From Verrucomicrobiota bacterium (GTDB lineage Bacteria; Verrucomicrobiota; Verrucomicrobiia; Limisphaerales; JAEYXS01): a stretch of 64,000 bases of DNA. The stretch is from positions 21,731-85,730 of the forward strand of contig JAEYXS010000035.1 of NCBI GenBank assembly GCA_023431185.1, in the 5' to 3' direction. The notes under the pieces were generated by a model. It worked only from the letters and a program-made list of their open reading frames with translations, was not told the origin of the DNA and did not search any database. A program made the translations under genes and the position numbers. Shown piece by piece: positions 8,204-16,420 of this stretch. The first letter of the stretch is position 1. Every line of letters begins with the position of its first letter.

Positions 8204-9247
8204 TTAACGCGATGAACCCGTCAGCGATAGGCCGCTGAACTCTATATCGGTATCAAATCCACCCCAGACTTCCCAACCCACTAGCAGGCAGGCGAGGAAG
8301 TAATCTTCAGCGCGGTAGGGGCGGTTCTTTCCTTCGGTATGTGATTTCTGAGTCGCCGCGGACAGTCCTTCACGGATGAGCTGTTTCACATCGATATCAT
8401 AGGACACGGCGCGACCGGCTTCGAGAGTCGGCTGGCTGCCGGAGAAATAGACGCCATCGCCGAACTGATCGAGGCCGAGCCAAGGGGCAGAGCCGGGCAC
8501 ATGACGATTATCTCCTTCCGAATAGATGGCGGGAACCAGCATGTAGAACTTGCCGCCATCGGCCACGCGATTGGCCGTCTTGGGCATGATGACGATGGCG
8601 AAGTAAAAGATGGCGTGATTGGGTGCCTGGTAATCCGCGCGGTGATCCCACGTGCTGCTGCGCACGAGGTGGTTCAGCTTCACCTCCGCTTGCAGGCGCA
8701 GGCGGGCGTATTTATCGAAGTGCAGTTTCTCCGCCTCGGGGATAACGGTGAGCGGGGCGTTGTCTTTCGCGAAGTGCTGGCCGATGAGGAAGTGCGGCCA
8801 GACGGTATGCGGATTGCCATACTTGGGTGGTTTGCCGTTCTTATCCGGCAGATTCAGCGCACCGCCTTCGCGCCATTCTTTGCTGGTATCGTAGAGCAGA
8901 CGCACGCGGCCTTTTTCCAGCAGACATTGTTTGCTCTGGTCTTGGGTCTGCCAGATGAAAGCACCGGGCGCTTTGACCGTGGGTGTCTCGCGATTGTGTG
9001 CGAAGTGGAGTTGTTCGCTGATCTCCCAGAAAGCCCATTGGGCATTGGTGATGCCTTTGCCCTGCCAGCGGGTCAGGCAATCGGTGCGTTCAGCGGACGG
9101 CAGGTGATTGGCATAGCCTTGGGTGATGCCGTGGAGGAGTTGGGGGTCGCGGAGGAGTTGCTTGGGTTCGGCGGCGTGGGTGTTAAGGAGAAAACTGGTA
9201 AGGAGGCAAAGAGCAAGGAACCAAACTACATGACGGCGGATAAACAT
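8204..9247 (-). CDS. Secreted conserved-type hypothetical protein
   Basis: 347 residues from the ATG at 9247. An N-terminal signal peptide (MFIRRHVVWFLALCLLTSFL, ending near HAAEP) directs export. The mature protein is rich in Trp, Tyr and His (for example WAFWEISEQLHFAH and GWEVWGGFDTDIEFSGLSL near the C-terminus), a pattern I associate with beta-sandwich carbohydrate-binding or sugar-active folds, but I do not recognise a family and see no firm catalytic motif. The upstream gap is full of palindromes and gives no clear promoter. Confidence 0.7.
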   Translation of the reverse strand: MFIRRHVVWFLALCLLTSFLLNTHAAEPKQLLRDPQLLHGITQGYANHLPSAERTDCLTRWQGKGITNAQWAFWEISEQLHFAHNRETPTVKAPGAFIWQTQDQSKQCLLEKGRVRLLYDTSKEWREGGALNLPDKNGKPPKYGNPHTVWPHFLIGQHFAKDNAPLTVIPEAEKLHFDKYARLRLQAEVKLNHLVRSSTWDHRADYQAPNHAIFYFAIVIMPKTANRVADGGKFYMLVPAIYSEGDNRHVPGSAPWLGLDQFGDGVYFSGSQPTLEAGRAVSYDIDVKQLIREGLSAATQKSHTEGKNRPYRAEDYFLACLLVGWEVWGGFDTDIEFSGLSLTGSSR

Positions 9248-9467
9248 CTGCAAGGAGAATGTGGGAAAGCTGGTGAAGGCTCAAGTGGAGAGCGGTATCT
9301 GAGAGGGATACAACCCGTTCCGGGTAGGATGGGTTTTACTCAGTTACCCAGGGTAGCTCGTGCCTCGCAACCTTGGGCTGATTGATTTGAACCCCGTTGG
9401 GGTTCGGGTGGAGTGCGATTTCGGGCGGGTGTCTGTGGGCGAAAGGGTGCCTGCTTTGCTTAGGGAC

Positions 9468-9497
9468 GTTGCTGCCGACGAGGACGTCGGCGCTCCA
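9468..9497 (+). repeat. Constant-flank palindrome, family 1 copy b
   Basis: GTTGCTGC, stem CGACG, loop AGGA, stem CGTCG, then GCGCTCCA. Flanks match copies a and c exactly, while the stem is unrelated. Confidence 0.75.
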
Positions 9498-9509
9498 TTG
9501 CTTTGGACC

Positions 9510-9529
9510 GCGAGTTGTCGTCAACTCGC
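9510..9529. repeat. Palindrome GCGAGTTG/CAACTCGC
   Basis: Perfect eight-base inverted repeat with loop TCGT, 13 bases after family 1 copy b. Its flanks (TTGGACC and AGGAAC) are not shared with the other copies in the window. Confidence 0.6.
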
Positions 9530-9652
9530 AGGAACTATCGAACACTAGGTGGGATGAAATTTGGTTAAGGCTTCCTGTCTCTAAGAGAGCCGCTTCTCTG
9601 GCGGATGTTCTTTATGCCTTGGACATTTTAGAACCTGGCCTGGCTCAGGGAT

Positions 9653-9683
9653 GTTGCTGCGGGTTGAGACAACCCGCGCTCCA
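9653..9683 (+). repeat. Constant-flank palindrome, family 1 copy c
   Basis: GTTGCTGC, stem GGGTTG, loop AGA, stem CAACCC, then GCGCTCCA. The stem is one base pair longer than in copies a and d. Confidence 0.75.
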
Positions 9684-9697
9684 AGGAGTTGCGTGGG

Positions 9698-10096
9698 TCA
9701 CATACTGCCGAGTGCAAAGAGGCGGGAGAGGTAGGTGAAGATCACCAAGGCCGACCAAGCAGCGGAAGCCATAGCGACAATGGAGGCGAAGAGATTCGGT
9801 GGTTCTTTGGCCCGGCGGGCAAGGGCGTAGAAGATGACAGACAGGATGCAGCCGATGGTGATGGGAATCAGGGCGGCAAAGATTTTGCCGAGGCCGAACC
9901 AGTCGCTCTCACCGGTTATAGTGGCAAAGCCGAGCAAAACACCAAAGCAGGAGAACAAGAGGGGAATCGCGATGGCAAGGCTGGTCCACCCTCCGGTGGA
10001 ATCGTCCGGATCGAGAATCGCTTCGGTTCCGCAATTTCGGCAGCGGGCCTTGGGAGTATCGAGCGGTTGACCGCAGTTACGACAGAGCGGGGTCAT
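9698..10096 (-). CDS. Zinc-ribbon membrane protein, unknown function
   Basis: 132 residues. The N-terminus carries two CxxC knuckles (CRNCGQ at 5-10 and CRNCGT at 19-24), a short rubredoxin-like zinc ribbon. Three hydrophobic segments follow (roughly 40-60, 68-90 and 103-123) and look like transmembrane helices. Small zinc-ribbon membrane proteins of this build are common in PVC bacteria and mostly uncharacterised. It is alone on its strand, with repeats on both sides. Function unknown. Confidence 0.7.
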   Translation of the reverse strand: MTPLCRNCGQPLDTPKARCRNCGTEAILDPDDSTGGWTSLAIAIPLLFSCFGVLLGFATITGESDWFGLGKIFAALIPITIGCILSVIFYALARRAKEPPNLFASIVAMASAAWSALVIFTYLSRLFALGSM

Positions 10097-10537
10097 TGGG
10101 GGTAAGCTAGGCGCGGGGCTGTATGGGAGGCAAGTAAACTGAGGGGGCGGGGACTTGTGTTTCTGCGGTCACTACGTGACCGGGTCGCTTTTATTGGGTG
10201 CTACAGCGGCTTGAAAAGCCGCTGCTAAGAATCTTTTGGCCCGCTGGGCCAGAGGGAAATGTGGGTGGAGTTTTTTTGTCAGGTTGTTTTTGTGGGTTGA
10301 TTTAAGTCTAAGTGGTTTGCCTCCAGGTGTTTGTGTTTGTTTTTAGACATTTATTAAAAGGGGGGACCATGGACAGCCAATGTCCTAGTGACTCTTGTAA
10401 GGTGCGAGGTGTGAAATGCGAAGTGAGAAAGAGGGCAGCGAACGGAGAAAGCCGGAACAAGTGCGAAGTTAGGTTGAATTCGCCAGTCTCGGGAGCGTCG
10501 GTTTTCTCGTTGCTTCAATGGGAAGGCGGGGGTTGAT
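10097..10537. other. Intergenic region with three adjacent palindromes
   Basis: No supported gene. Palindromes with three-base loops lie at 10167-10181 (GGTCAC-tac-GTGACC), 10204-10224 (CAGCGGCTT-gaa-AAGCCGCTG) and 10237-10251 (TGGCCC-gct-GGGCCA). From 10400 there is a low-complexity stretch with repeated GTGCGAAGT-like words. The region should hold the promoter for the large heme-binding gene at 10538, but I could not pick one. Confidence 0.6.
10167..10251. repeat. Cluster of three short palindromes
   Basis: Three perfect inverted repeats of six, nine and six base pairs, each with a three-base loop (tac, gaa, gct), within 85 bases. The stems are unrelated to each other. Confidence 0.6.
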
Positions 10538-13516
10538 ATGTTGATGCGTATGAAGATTTCAGTTTGGGCGTTCGGCAGGGTGGCCATGGCGATGACGATG
10601 GTTTGCCTCGTGGGGGTGGCGTCGCTCAGCGCGGCGGATGTGGCGGTGCCGGCGAAGGAGGCGTTGAAGCGGTTCAAGCTGGAGAATGGCTTGCGGCTGG
10701 AGCTGGCGGCGGCGGAACCGCAGATCGCGAGTCCGGTGGCGGTGGCGTGGGATGAGTCGGGCAAGATGTTGGTGGCGGAGAATCGCGGGTATCCCACAGG
10801 ACCCGGTGAGGGCAAGCCGCCGGTGGGTGTGCTGGCGCAACTGGAGGATGTGGATGGCGATGGTTATTACGAGAAGCGCACGGTGTTCGCAGATGGCCTC
10901 ACTTATCCGAACGGGTTGCAGCGCTGGTCGGGCGGCTGGATCGTGACGTGCGCGCCGGATGTGCTTTACTTCAAGGACACGAATGGTGATGGCAAAGCGG
11001 ATGTGCGGGAGGTGTGGCTGACGGGGTTCGGCACGAACCAGACGACGCAGTTGCGCGTGAGTCATCCGACGCTTGGGCCGGACGGCTGGATCTATCTCAC
11101 GAGCGGATTGACGGGCGGGGAGGTCACGTCGCCGAAGAATCCGGCGCTGAAGCCGGTGAAATTCACGAAGAATGATACGCGGTTCAATCCGCGCACGTTC
11201 GAGTTCGAAGTGCTCGGGGGCACGGGACAGTACGGGATGACGTTCGATGCGTTTGGGCGGAGGTTCACGACGTCGAACCGCAATCCCCTGCAACAAGTGG
11301 TCTTGGAACCGCGGCATTTGAAGCGGAATCCGCACTACGCGTTCTCGGAGATGGTGCAGGATGTGGCACCCTCGGGTGATGCGGGCCGGGTGCATCCGTT
11401 GAGCGCGGACAGCACGACGGCGTCGTTCATGCCGAGCTTGATGAGTGCGCCGCATGCGGGGTCGTTCACTTCGGCGTGCGGCAGTCATATCTTTTACGGC
11501 AGTGCGCTGACGCCGAAGCATGTGGGGGATGTGTTCGTGTGCGAGCCGGCGCAGAACCTGGTGCAGCGGCAGGTGCTGGTGATGAACGGCTCAACCTTCC
11601 GCTCGGAACCGGCGGACCCGAAAGCCGACTTCCTCGCGACGGCGGATAGCTGGTTCCGCCCGGTGTATGCGACGACGGGGCCGGAGGGCGCGCTGTATAT
11701 CTGCGACATGTACCGGCGCGTGTTGGATCATCCACAGTATCTGCCGGAGAACATCCGCAAGACGGCGGACTTCGAGAGCGGGAAGGACATGGGCCGCATC
11801 TATCGCGTGGTAGGTGCGGAAGTCCCGGCGAAGGAGTTGGTGGAAGGACGGCTGCCGAAGCTGGCGAAGCTGGACGCAGACGAGGCCATGAACTTGCTGC
11901 TGGCCACGAACGGCTGGGTGCGTGAAGTGGCGCGGCGGCGCTTGATCGAAGACCCGCGCGGGTTGAGCCGGGACCGGATGCAGCGGCTGGCGCGCACGCG
12001 GGGGAATGAATACGGCGCAGCAGCGGCGATCTCGGCGTCCTTCGCCACGCGGCCGCGGGATGAGAATTTCATGCGCTCGCTGCTGGCGAGTTCTTCGCCG
12101 GATATCCGCGAAATGGGCTTGGCCATCGCGGAGAAGAGTTACACGGAGTCGCAATTCCTGGTGGAGGTCATCAGCCGTTCGGCGGATGACAGCGATGCGC
12201 GCGTGCGTTTTCAATGCGCGTTGACCCTGGGTGAAGGAAAAGACGAACGCATCGTGCCGCCGCTCCTGCGCATCGCCTTGCGGGATGGCGGGGACAAGTG
12301 GACGCGCGCGGCGGTGTTGAGTTCCATCGGCGAGCGCGCAGATGATCTTTTCAAGGGGTTGGTGGAGGAGGGGAATCGCGGCACGCCGGTGGACCCGGTG
12401 TTGATGCAGTCCATGGGGCAGATCCTCGCCGCGAGCCAGATCCCGGAGCGGATGATCTATCTGCTCACGCTGGTGAATCCCGAGGCGGAACCCGAGTGGC
12501 CGCTGGCATTCTTGAGCGGCGTGGCGAACGGCTTGCGCGGCAAGGTAAAGGGAACGGCCAGTTCGCCCGTGCTGAATCTGGTCGCGATGGAGACGGGCTA
12601 CTCAGCCGAAGCGGCCACGGTGGTGAAGGGATTGTTCGAGCGTGCACTCAAGACGGTGCAGAACGCGGAGACGAGCGAGGCGCAACGCATCGCGGCGATC
12701 GGCTTGCTGGCGCAGGCGGATTATGCGCAGGCGGGAGAGATTTTGCTGGGGCTCATCGGACCGAAGCAGGCGGGAGAATTGCAGATCGCGGCGATCCGCT
12801 CGCTGGGGGCGATGAATGAAGCGAAGGTGGGTGAGTCCTTGCTGACGCGGGAGCGTTGGCGTGCGTATTCGCCGCCGGTGCGCGAGGCGGTGGTGGCCAC
12901 GGTGATGTCGCAGGTGCGTTTCCTGCCGGCGTTGCTGGATGCGATCGAAGCGGGCCATGTGCAGGCGTGGTCGCTCACCCCTGCGCGGCGGACGCAACTG
13001 ACGAAGCACAAGGACGAGAAGATCCGCACGCGTGCGGAAGCGCTCTTCCAGAATTCCAGCAGCGGCGACCGCATGAAGGTGTATGAAGAATACAAGGCGG
13101 TGCTGGCGCTGAAGGCGAACGCGGCCAATGGCCATGAGGTGTTCAAGAAAGCATGCGCGTCGTGCCACAAGCTGGGCAGCGATGGGGCGAATGTGGGGCC
13201 GGACCTTACCGGCGTGAAGAATCAGACGTCCGAAGTCTTGCTGCTGCACATCTTGGTGCCAGAGTATGAGATCTATCCCGGCTACATCAGCTACGACGTG
13301 GAGACGAAAGACGGCACGAGCATCACCGGGTTGCTGGCGTCCGAGACGGCGTCGAGTGTGACGTTGAAGCGGGCCTTAGGACAGGAGGACACGATCCTCA
13401 GGGCGAACATTGCGTCGATGGCCTCGACGAGTTTGTCGCTGATGCCGCAGGAATTGGAGAAGACGATGACGAAACAGGAGCTGGCGGATTTGATCGGCTT
13501 CTTGAAGGGGAACTAG
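10538..13516 (+). CDS. PVC-type membrane-bound dehydrogenase/heme-binding protein
   Basis: 992 residues. The N-terminal ~28 residues form a signal peptide. Residues ~30-400 look like a sugar-dehydrogenase-type beta-propeller (VAVAWDESGKMLVAENRGYP, VDGDGYYEKRTVFADGL, LGPDGWIYLTSG), as in the Pirellula-Verrucomicrobium membrane-bound dehydrogenase family. Residues ~440-830 are HEAT-like helical repeats. Residues ~855-990 are a cytochrome c domain with CASCHK (Cys873, Cys876, His877), followed by the PVC-specific heme-binding tail. Such proteins are probably periplasmic redox enzymes acting on sugars or related compounds; substrate unknown. GGCGGGGG sits five bases before the ATG at 10538. ATGs at codons 3 and 5 are alternatives. 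Confidence 0.9.
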   Translation: MLMRMKISVWAFGRVAMAMTMVCLVGVASLSAADVAVPAKEALKRFKLENGLRLELAAAEPQIASPVAVAWDESGKMLVAENRGYPTGPGEGKPPVGVLAQLEDVDGDGYYEKRTVFADGLTYPNGLQRWSGGWIVTCAPDVLYFKDTNGDGKADVREVWLTGFGTNQTTQLRVSHPTLGPDGWIYLTSGLTGGEVTSPKNPALKPVKFTKNDTRFNPRTFEFEVLGGTGQYGMTFDAFGRRFTTSNRNPLQQVVLEPRHLKRNPHYAFSEMVQDVAPSGDAGRVHPLSADSTTASFMPSLMSAPHAGSFTSACGSHIFYGSALTPKHVGDVFVCEPAQNLVQRQVLVMNGSTFRSEPADPKADFLATADSWFRPVYATTGPEGALYICDMYRRVLDHPQYLPENIRKTADFESGKDMGRIYRVVGAEVPAKELVEGRLPKLAKLDADEAMNLLLATNGWVREVARRRLIEDPRGLSRDRMQRLARTRGNEYGAAAAISASFATRPRDENFMRSLLASSSPDIREMGLAIAEKSYTESQFLVEVISRSADDSDARVRFQCALTLGEGKDERIVPPLLRIALRDGGDKWTRAAVLSSIGERADDLFKGLVEEGNRGTPVDPVLMQSMGQILAASQIPERMIYLLTLVNPEAEPEWPLAFLSGVANGLRGKVKGTASSPVLNLVAMETGYSAEAATVVKGLFERALKTVQNAETSEAQRIAAIGLLAQADYAQAGEILLGLIGPKQAGELQIAAIRSLGAMNEAKVGESLLTRERWRAYSPPVREAVVATVMSQVRFLPALLDAIEAGHVQAWSLTPARRTQLTKHKDEKIRTRAEALFQNSSSGDRMKVYEEYKAVLALKANAANGHEVFKKACASCHKLGSDGANVGPDLTGVKNQTSEVLLLHILVPEYEIYPGYISYDVETKDGTSITGLLASETASSVTLKRALGQEDTILRANIASMASTSLSLMPQELEKTMTKQELADLIGFLKGN

Positions 13517-13536
13517 CAGGCGAGAAGGGATGAAGC

Positions 13537-14142
13537 TCACTCGCCCTTCTTCGCGTTGATGCGGCCAGTGTCGGACATCACCTTGATCTTGGTGTAGTAG
13601 CTTCGCAGGTCGGCGAGATGTTGCACGGCGGGCTTGCGGGTGAGGGAGTAGCCGGTCATGGCCTGGTCGCTGCAGAGCGGCGGATCGGCATGGAGGAGTT
13701 CGCCGGGTTCGAGCGGGGCGTTGTCTTGTTGGAAAGCCCAGAGCGGTTCGAGATTGAGGGTCGTGCTGGGGTCCGCTTGTACGGCCTCGATGAAGTCCGG
13801 CAGTGTGAGATTCAGCTCGGTGATGTGGCCCAGCTCGGCTTCCATCAAGGCCACGAGACCATTGCGCAGGAGGAACTGGTTGCCGAGGTAATCCTGGCCG
13901 AAGGGGATGTCCGTGGCCCCCATGGACCGGTAGTACGTGTGAAAGGCGTGATCGCTCATCCAGGCGCGGCGTAACGAGTGCCAGTCCGGATCACGACTGG
14001 CGCCCCGGATGTGCAAGCCCCCGCCGAACTGCACGAAGCCGTTGATCTGCTCGAGCAACGCGCGCAGCTCGTTCGGCAACAGCTCAAACAGCTCGGGATC
14101 GTCCACTGGCGGACCCTGATATGTGACTTGCAACAGTTCCAT
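13537..14142 (-). CDS. SMI1/KNR4 (SUKH)-like protein
   Basis: 201 residues from the ATG at 14142. The pattern LPNELRALLEQINGFVQFGGG near the N-terminus and the later FGQDYLGNQFLLRNG region resemble the SUKH fold, where the LP...NG stretch and an acidic beta-strand region are typical. Members include contact-dependent toxin immunity proteins and ordinary housekeeping proteins. No toxin gene lies nearby, so an immunity role is not supported. It converges on the heme-binding gene with about 20 bases between the stops. Assignment is by fold-level resemblance only. An in-frame GTG at 14163 is an alternative start. Confidence 0.6.
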   Translation of the reverse strand: MELLQVTYQGPPVDDPELFELLPNELRALLEQINGFVQFGGGLHIRGASRDPDWHSLRRAWMSDHAFHTYYRSMGATDIPFGQDYLGNQFLLRNGLVALMEAELGHITELNLTLPDFIEAVQADPSTTLNLEPLWAFQQDNAPLEPGELLHADPPLCSDQAMTGYSLTRKPAVQHLADLRSYYTKIKVMSDTGRINAKKGE

Positions 14143-14518
14143 GATCGCCCGTTTACCGGGCACTGGAGCGTTCGAGGCGGGCGTCTGGAAAACTCACAGA
14201 CATGGTTCCGCCGTGCGAATAACGCGCTCCGGTGTCAGGGGCAACATAGTGGGCGAGTTGCCCGGTGTCGAGTGCGAGGGCGGCAAAAGGCCCGGTGAAA
14301 AATGTATGAGTATGCAGATTGCGATTCCACCCGCAGTCCGCGTCACCGTCTGAAAATAAATCCTTTTCACATTTGCGCGGATCCATTGTCGGCGGTAAAT
14401 TTTATCTCAATCAGCAACCAAACCCGCGATGGAGTTCCATCCGCGTGGTGGTATAGGGATTCTTCTCCAGGGCTTGCCGCCCGCGGCTGGGCCTCCCCGC
14501 CCAACCAACGGAACTGCC
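14143..14518. other. Divergent intergenic region, little seen
   Basis: This lies between the SUKH-like gene (minus) and the CBS gene (plus). It has an unassigned 77-codon minus-strand frame (14153-14386) with no recognisable product, and a GC-rich stretch at 14470-14505. I see no clear promoter or repeat. Confidence 0.4.
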
Positions 14519-14965
14519 ATGCAAATTCAAGGGACGCTCGACGTCATCCTCAGCCACAAGAACCACGCGCTCTGGAGTATCGCGCCGAATGCGACCGTCT
14601 TCGAAGCCATCCAGATGATGGCCGATCATAACATCGGCTCGGTGCTCGTCATGCGCGACGGGCGCCTGCTTGGTGTGCTCTCCGAGCGTGACTACACTCG
14701 CAAGGTCATCCTGAAAGGCCGCCAGTCCCGCCAGACCATGGTCAACGAGATCATGACTTCGCCCGTCATCACTGCCCCGCTGAGCTGCGGCATCGATGAA
14801 GCCCTGCGCCTGATGAGCGAGAAACGCATCCGCCATCTGCCGGTGATGGAGAACGGGCGCGTGATCGGTCTGGTCTCACTCGGCGACCTGGTGAAGTGGG
14901 TCATCGCCGCGCAGGACGCCACCATCAGCCAGCTCGAGAGCTACATAACGGGCAGCTACGCGTGA
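14519..14965 (+). CDS. Tandem CBS-domain protein
   Basis: 148 residues from the ATG at 14519; the longer frame from 14429 adds a Pro- and Gly-rich stretch that does not look like protein. Two CBS motifs are visible: residues ~10-62 (VFEAIQMMADHNIGSVLVM, then GRLLGVLSERDYTRKV) and ~75-130 (IDEALRLMSEKRIRHLPVM, then GRVIGLVSLGDLVKW). A CBS pair forms a Bateman module that binds adenosine nucleotides and usually controls an attached or partner protein. No enzyme domain is attached, so it probably acts through a partner. Location cytoplasmic. Confidence 0.88.
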   Translation: MQIQGTLDVILSHKNHALWSIAPNATVFEAIQMMADHNIGSVLVMRDGRLLGVLSERDYTRKVILKGRQSRQTMVNEIMTSPVITAPLSCGIDEALRLMSEKRIRHLPVMENGRVIGLVSLGDLVKWVIAAQDATISQLESYITGSYA

Positions 14966-15054
14966 TCGGCTGGTTTTGCCTGATTGAAATGGTGCTTCGG
15001 GCTGGTCAAGCCCTCGCACCTCCCTTATTTTCGCTGCGTTTCAAAACGTAGCGC

Positions 15055-16365
15055 ATGAATCTCTCCAAGTATCCCCGGAACATACGGCTGTTTGTGCTGT
15101 TCCGGATGCTCTTCAACGCGCGCTTCTACTATCCCGTCTTCGCGGTGATGTTCCTCGATTACGGCCTCTCCATGGGCGAGTTCGCCCTGCTGAACGTCGC
15201 GTGGGCGCTGGCCATCGTCGGGTTGGAAGTCCCCTCCGGAGCCTTGGCCGACCGCTTCGGGCGCAGTCTCATGGTGAAGCTCGCCAGCGCGCTCATGGTG
15301 CTGGAGATAGCGCTCATCGCCTTTGTGCCCGTGGGCAATCACGCGCTGGTGCTCGGTGCCTTTCTGTTGAACCGGATCCTAAGCGGTGCGGCGGAAGCCC
15401 TGGCTAGCGGTGCGGATGAAGCGCTCGCGTATGATTCACTCGTGGAAGTGGGTATGCAGTCAGAGTGGCCGCGCATCCTGGAAGTGATGATGCGCTGGCA
15501 GGCGCTGGCCTTCACCGTGGCCATGATGATCGGTGCCGCCGTATTCGATCCTATCTTCATCCAATCGATCGGCGGCATGCTGGGCTTCGACTGGCAGGTG
15601 GAGAAGACGTTCACCATGCGCCTGCCCATCGTGCTCACGTTAGGTTCGGCACTGGTGATCTTCTTCGCTTGCCTGAATCTGAAAGAAGCGAAGCTGGTGA
15701 CGCATCAAGATACCGCCGAGTCCAGCGGCACGCTCGACCTGATGCGCCAGGCGGGCGGCTGGATTCTGCGCACACCAGCGGTATTGGGCTTGCTGGTCGT
15801 GGGCCTGTTGCACGACAGCTTTACGCGCGTCTATCTCACCGTGGGTTCGGAGTATTATCGGCTCATCCAGTTGCCGGAATTCTCCTTCGGCATCATCGGC
15901 TCGGTCTTTGCCGCGATGGGTTTTGGGCTGCCCATCCTCTCACGCTGGCTGGCGGAGAATCGGCCGCAGGGCTTCAATTTCACCGTCGTTTCCATCCTGA
16001 ATGCCGTCGGCCTGATCGGTCTCGGGTTCGCCTTTCCTTACATCGGGTTGATGTTTCCCTTCCTGATGCGCATCGGCATGGGCTTCATGAATTTCTTCAT
16101 GTCGCATTACCTGAACCAGCTTGTGGATTCGCGGCATCGCGCCACGGTGCTCAGCTTTCGCGGGCTGACGTTCAATCTCGGCTACGGCCTCATGTTGCTG
16201 GTCTATGCGGGCATCTACCAGTTCCACGGCCAGAGCGTGACCGGGGATGAGGATGAAGTCTTCCGCCGCAGTCTCGCCACGTTACCGGTCTTGTTTTTGG
16301 GCGGTGGCGTGGTGGTCTGGCTGCTGGCGCGCAAACTCGGCAAGCCGGTTGTCGCCGCCAAGTAA
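15055..16365 (+). CDS. MFS transporter
   Basis: 436 residues with about twelve hydrophobic segments. The loop between helices 2 and 3 has the major-facilitator motif GALADRFGRSLMVK, and the ordering of segments is that of a 12-helix MFS carrier. Proton-coupled efflux or uptake of a small solute in the inner membrane is likely; the substrate is not readable. The helix-rich region has no large soluble insertions. It follows the CBS gene by about 90 bases and is followed by the prepilin-like gene, with which it shares no obvious function. Confidence 0.85.
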   Translation: MNLSKYPRNIRLFVLFRMLFNARFYYPVFAVMFLDYGLSMGEFALLNVAWALAIVGLEVPSGALADRFGRSLMVKLASALMVLEIALIAFVPVGNHALVLGAFLLNRILSGAAEALASGADEALAYDSLVEVGMQSEWPRILEVMMRWQALAFTVAMMIGAAVFDPIFIQSIGGMLGFDWQVEKTFTMRLPIVLTLGSALVIFFACLNLKEAKLVTHQDTAESSGTLDLMRQAGGWILRTPAVLGLLVVGLLHDSFTRVYLTVGSEYYRLIQLPEFSFGIIGSVFAAMGFGLPILSRWLAENRPQGFNFTVVSILNAVGLIGLGFAFPYIGLMFPFLMRIGMGFMNFFMSHYLNQLVDSRHRATVLSFRGLTFNLGYGLMLLVYAGIYQFHGQSVTGDEDEVFRRSLATLPVLFLGGGVVVWLLARKLGKPVVAAK

Positions 16366-16407
16366 GTTTGAATTGGCAAAGTGCCAGCGACGTCATAATT
16401 TGCAGCG

Positions 16408-16415
16408 AAAGGAGG
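16408..16415 (+). promoter_or_regulatory. Shine-Dalgarno site fixing the prepilin start
   Basis: AAAGGAGG five bases before the ATG at 16421. Many genes in this window lack such a clear site, and it argues against the upstream in-frame start at 16247. Confidence 0.85.
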
Positions 16416-16420
16416 CGTGT

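Larger units (their letters stand above)
9254..9697. other. Intergenic region packed with palindromes
   Basis: No supported gene. I see five palindromes of four types: ACCCG-ttc-CGGGT (9313-9325), GAACCCC-gtt-GGGGTTC (9389-9405), family 1 copy b (9468-9497), GCGAGTTG-tcgt-CAACTCGC (9510-9529) and family 1 copy c (9653-9683). The short ORFs here in several frames are translations of these repeats. Confidence 0.7.

Noticed and set aside
13517..13560. Possible terminator between the heme-binding and SUKH-like genes
   Set aside because: GAAGGG and CCCTTC could pair, but the stem overlaps the coding end of the minus-strand gene and has a long loop and no clear T-run.
14153..14386. 77-codon minus-strand ORF before the SUKH-like gene
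   Set aside because: No start signal, no recognisable product, and it sits in a divergent gap; not enough to call a gene.
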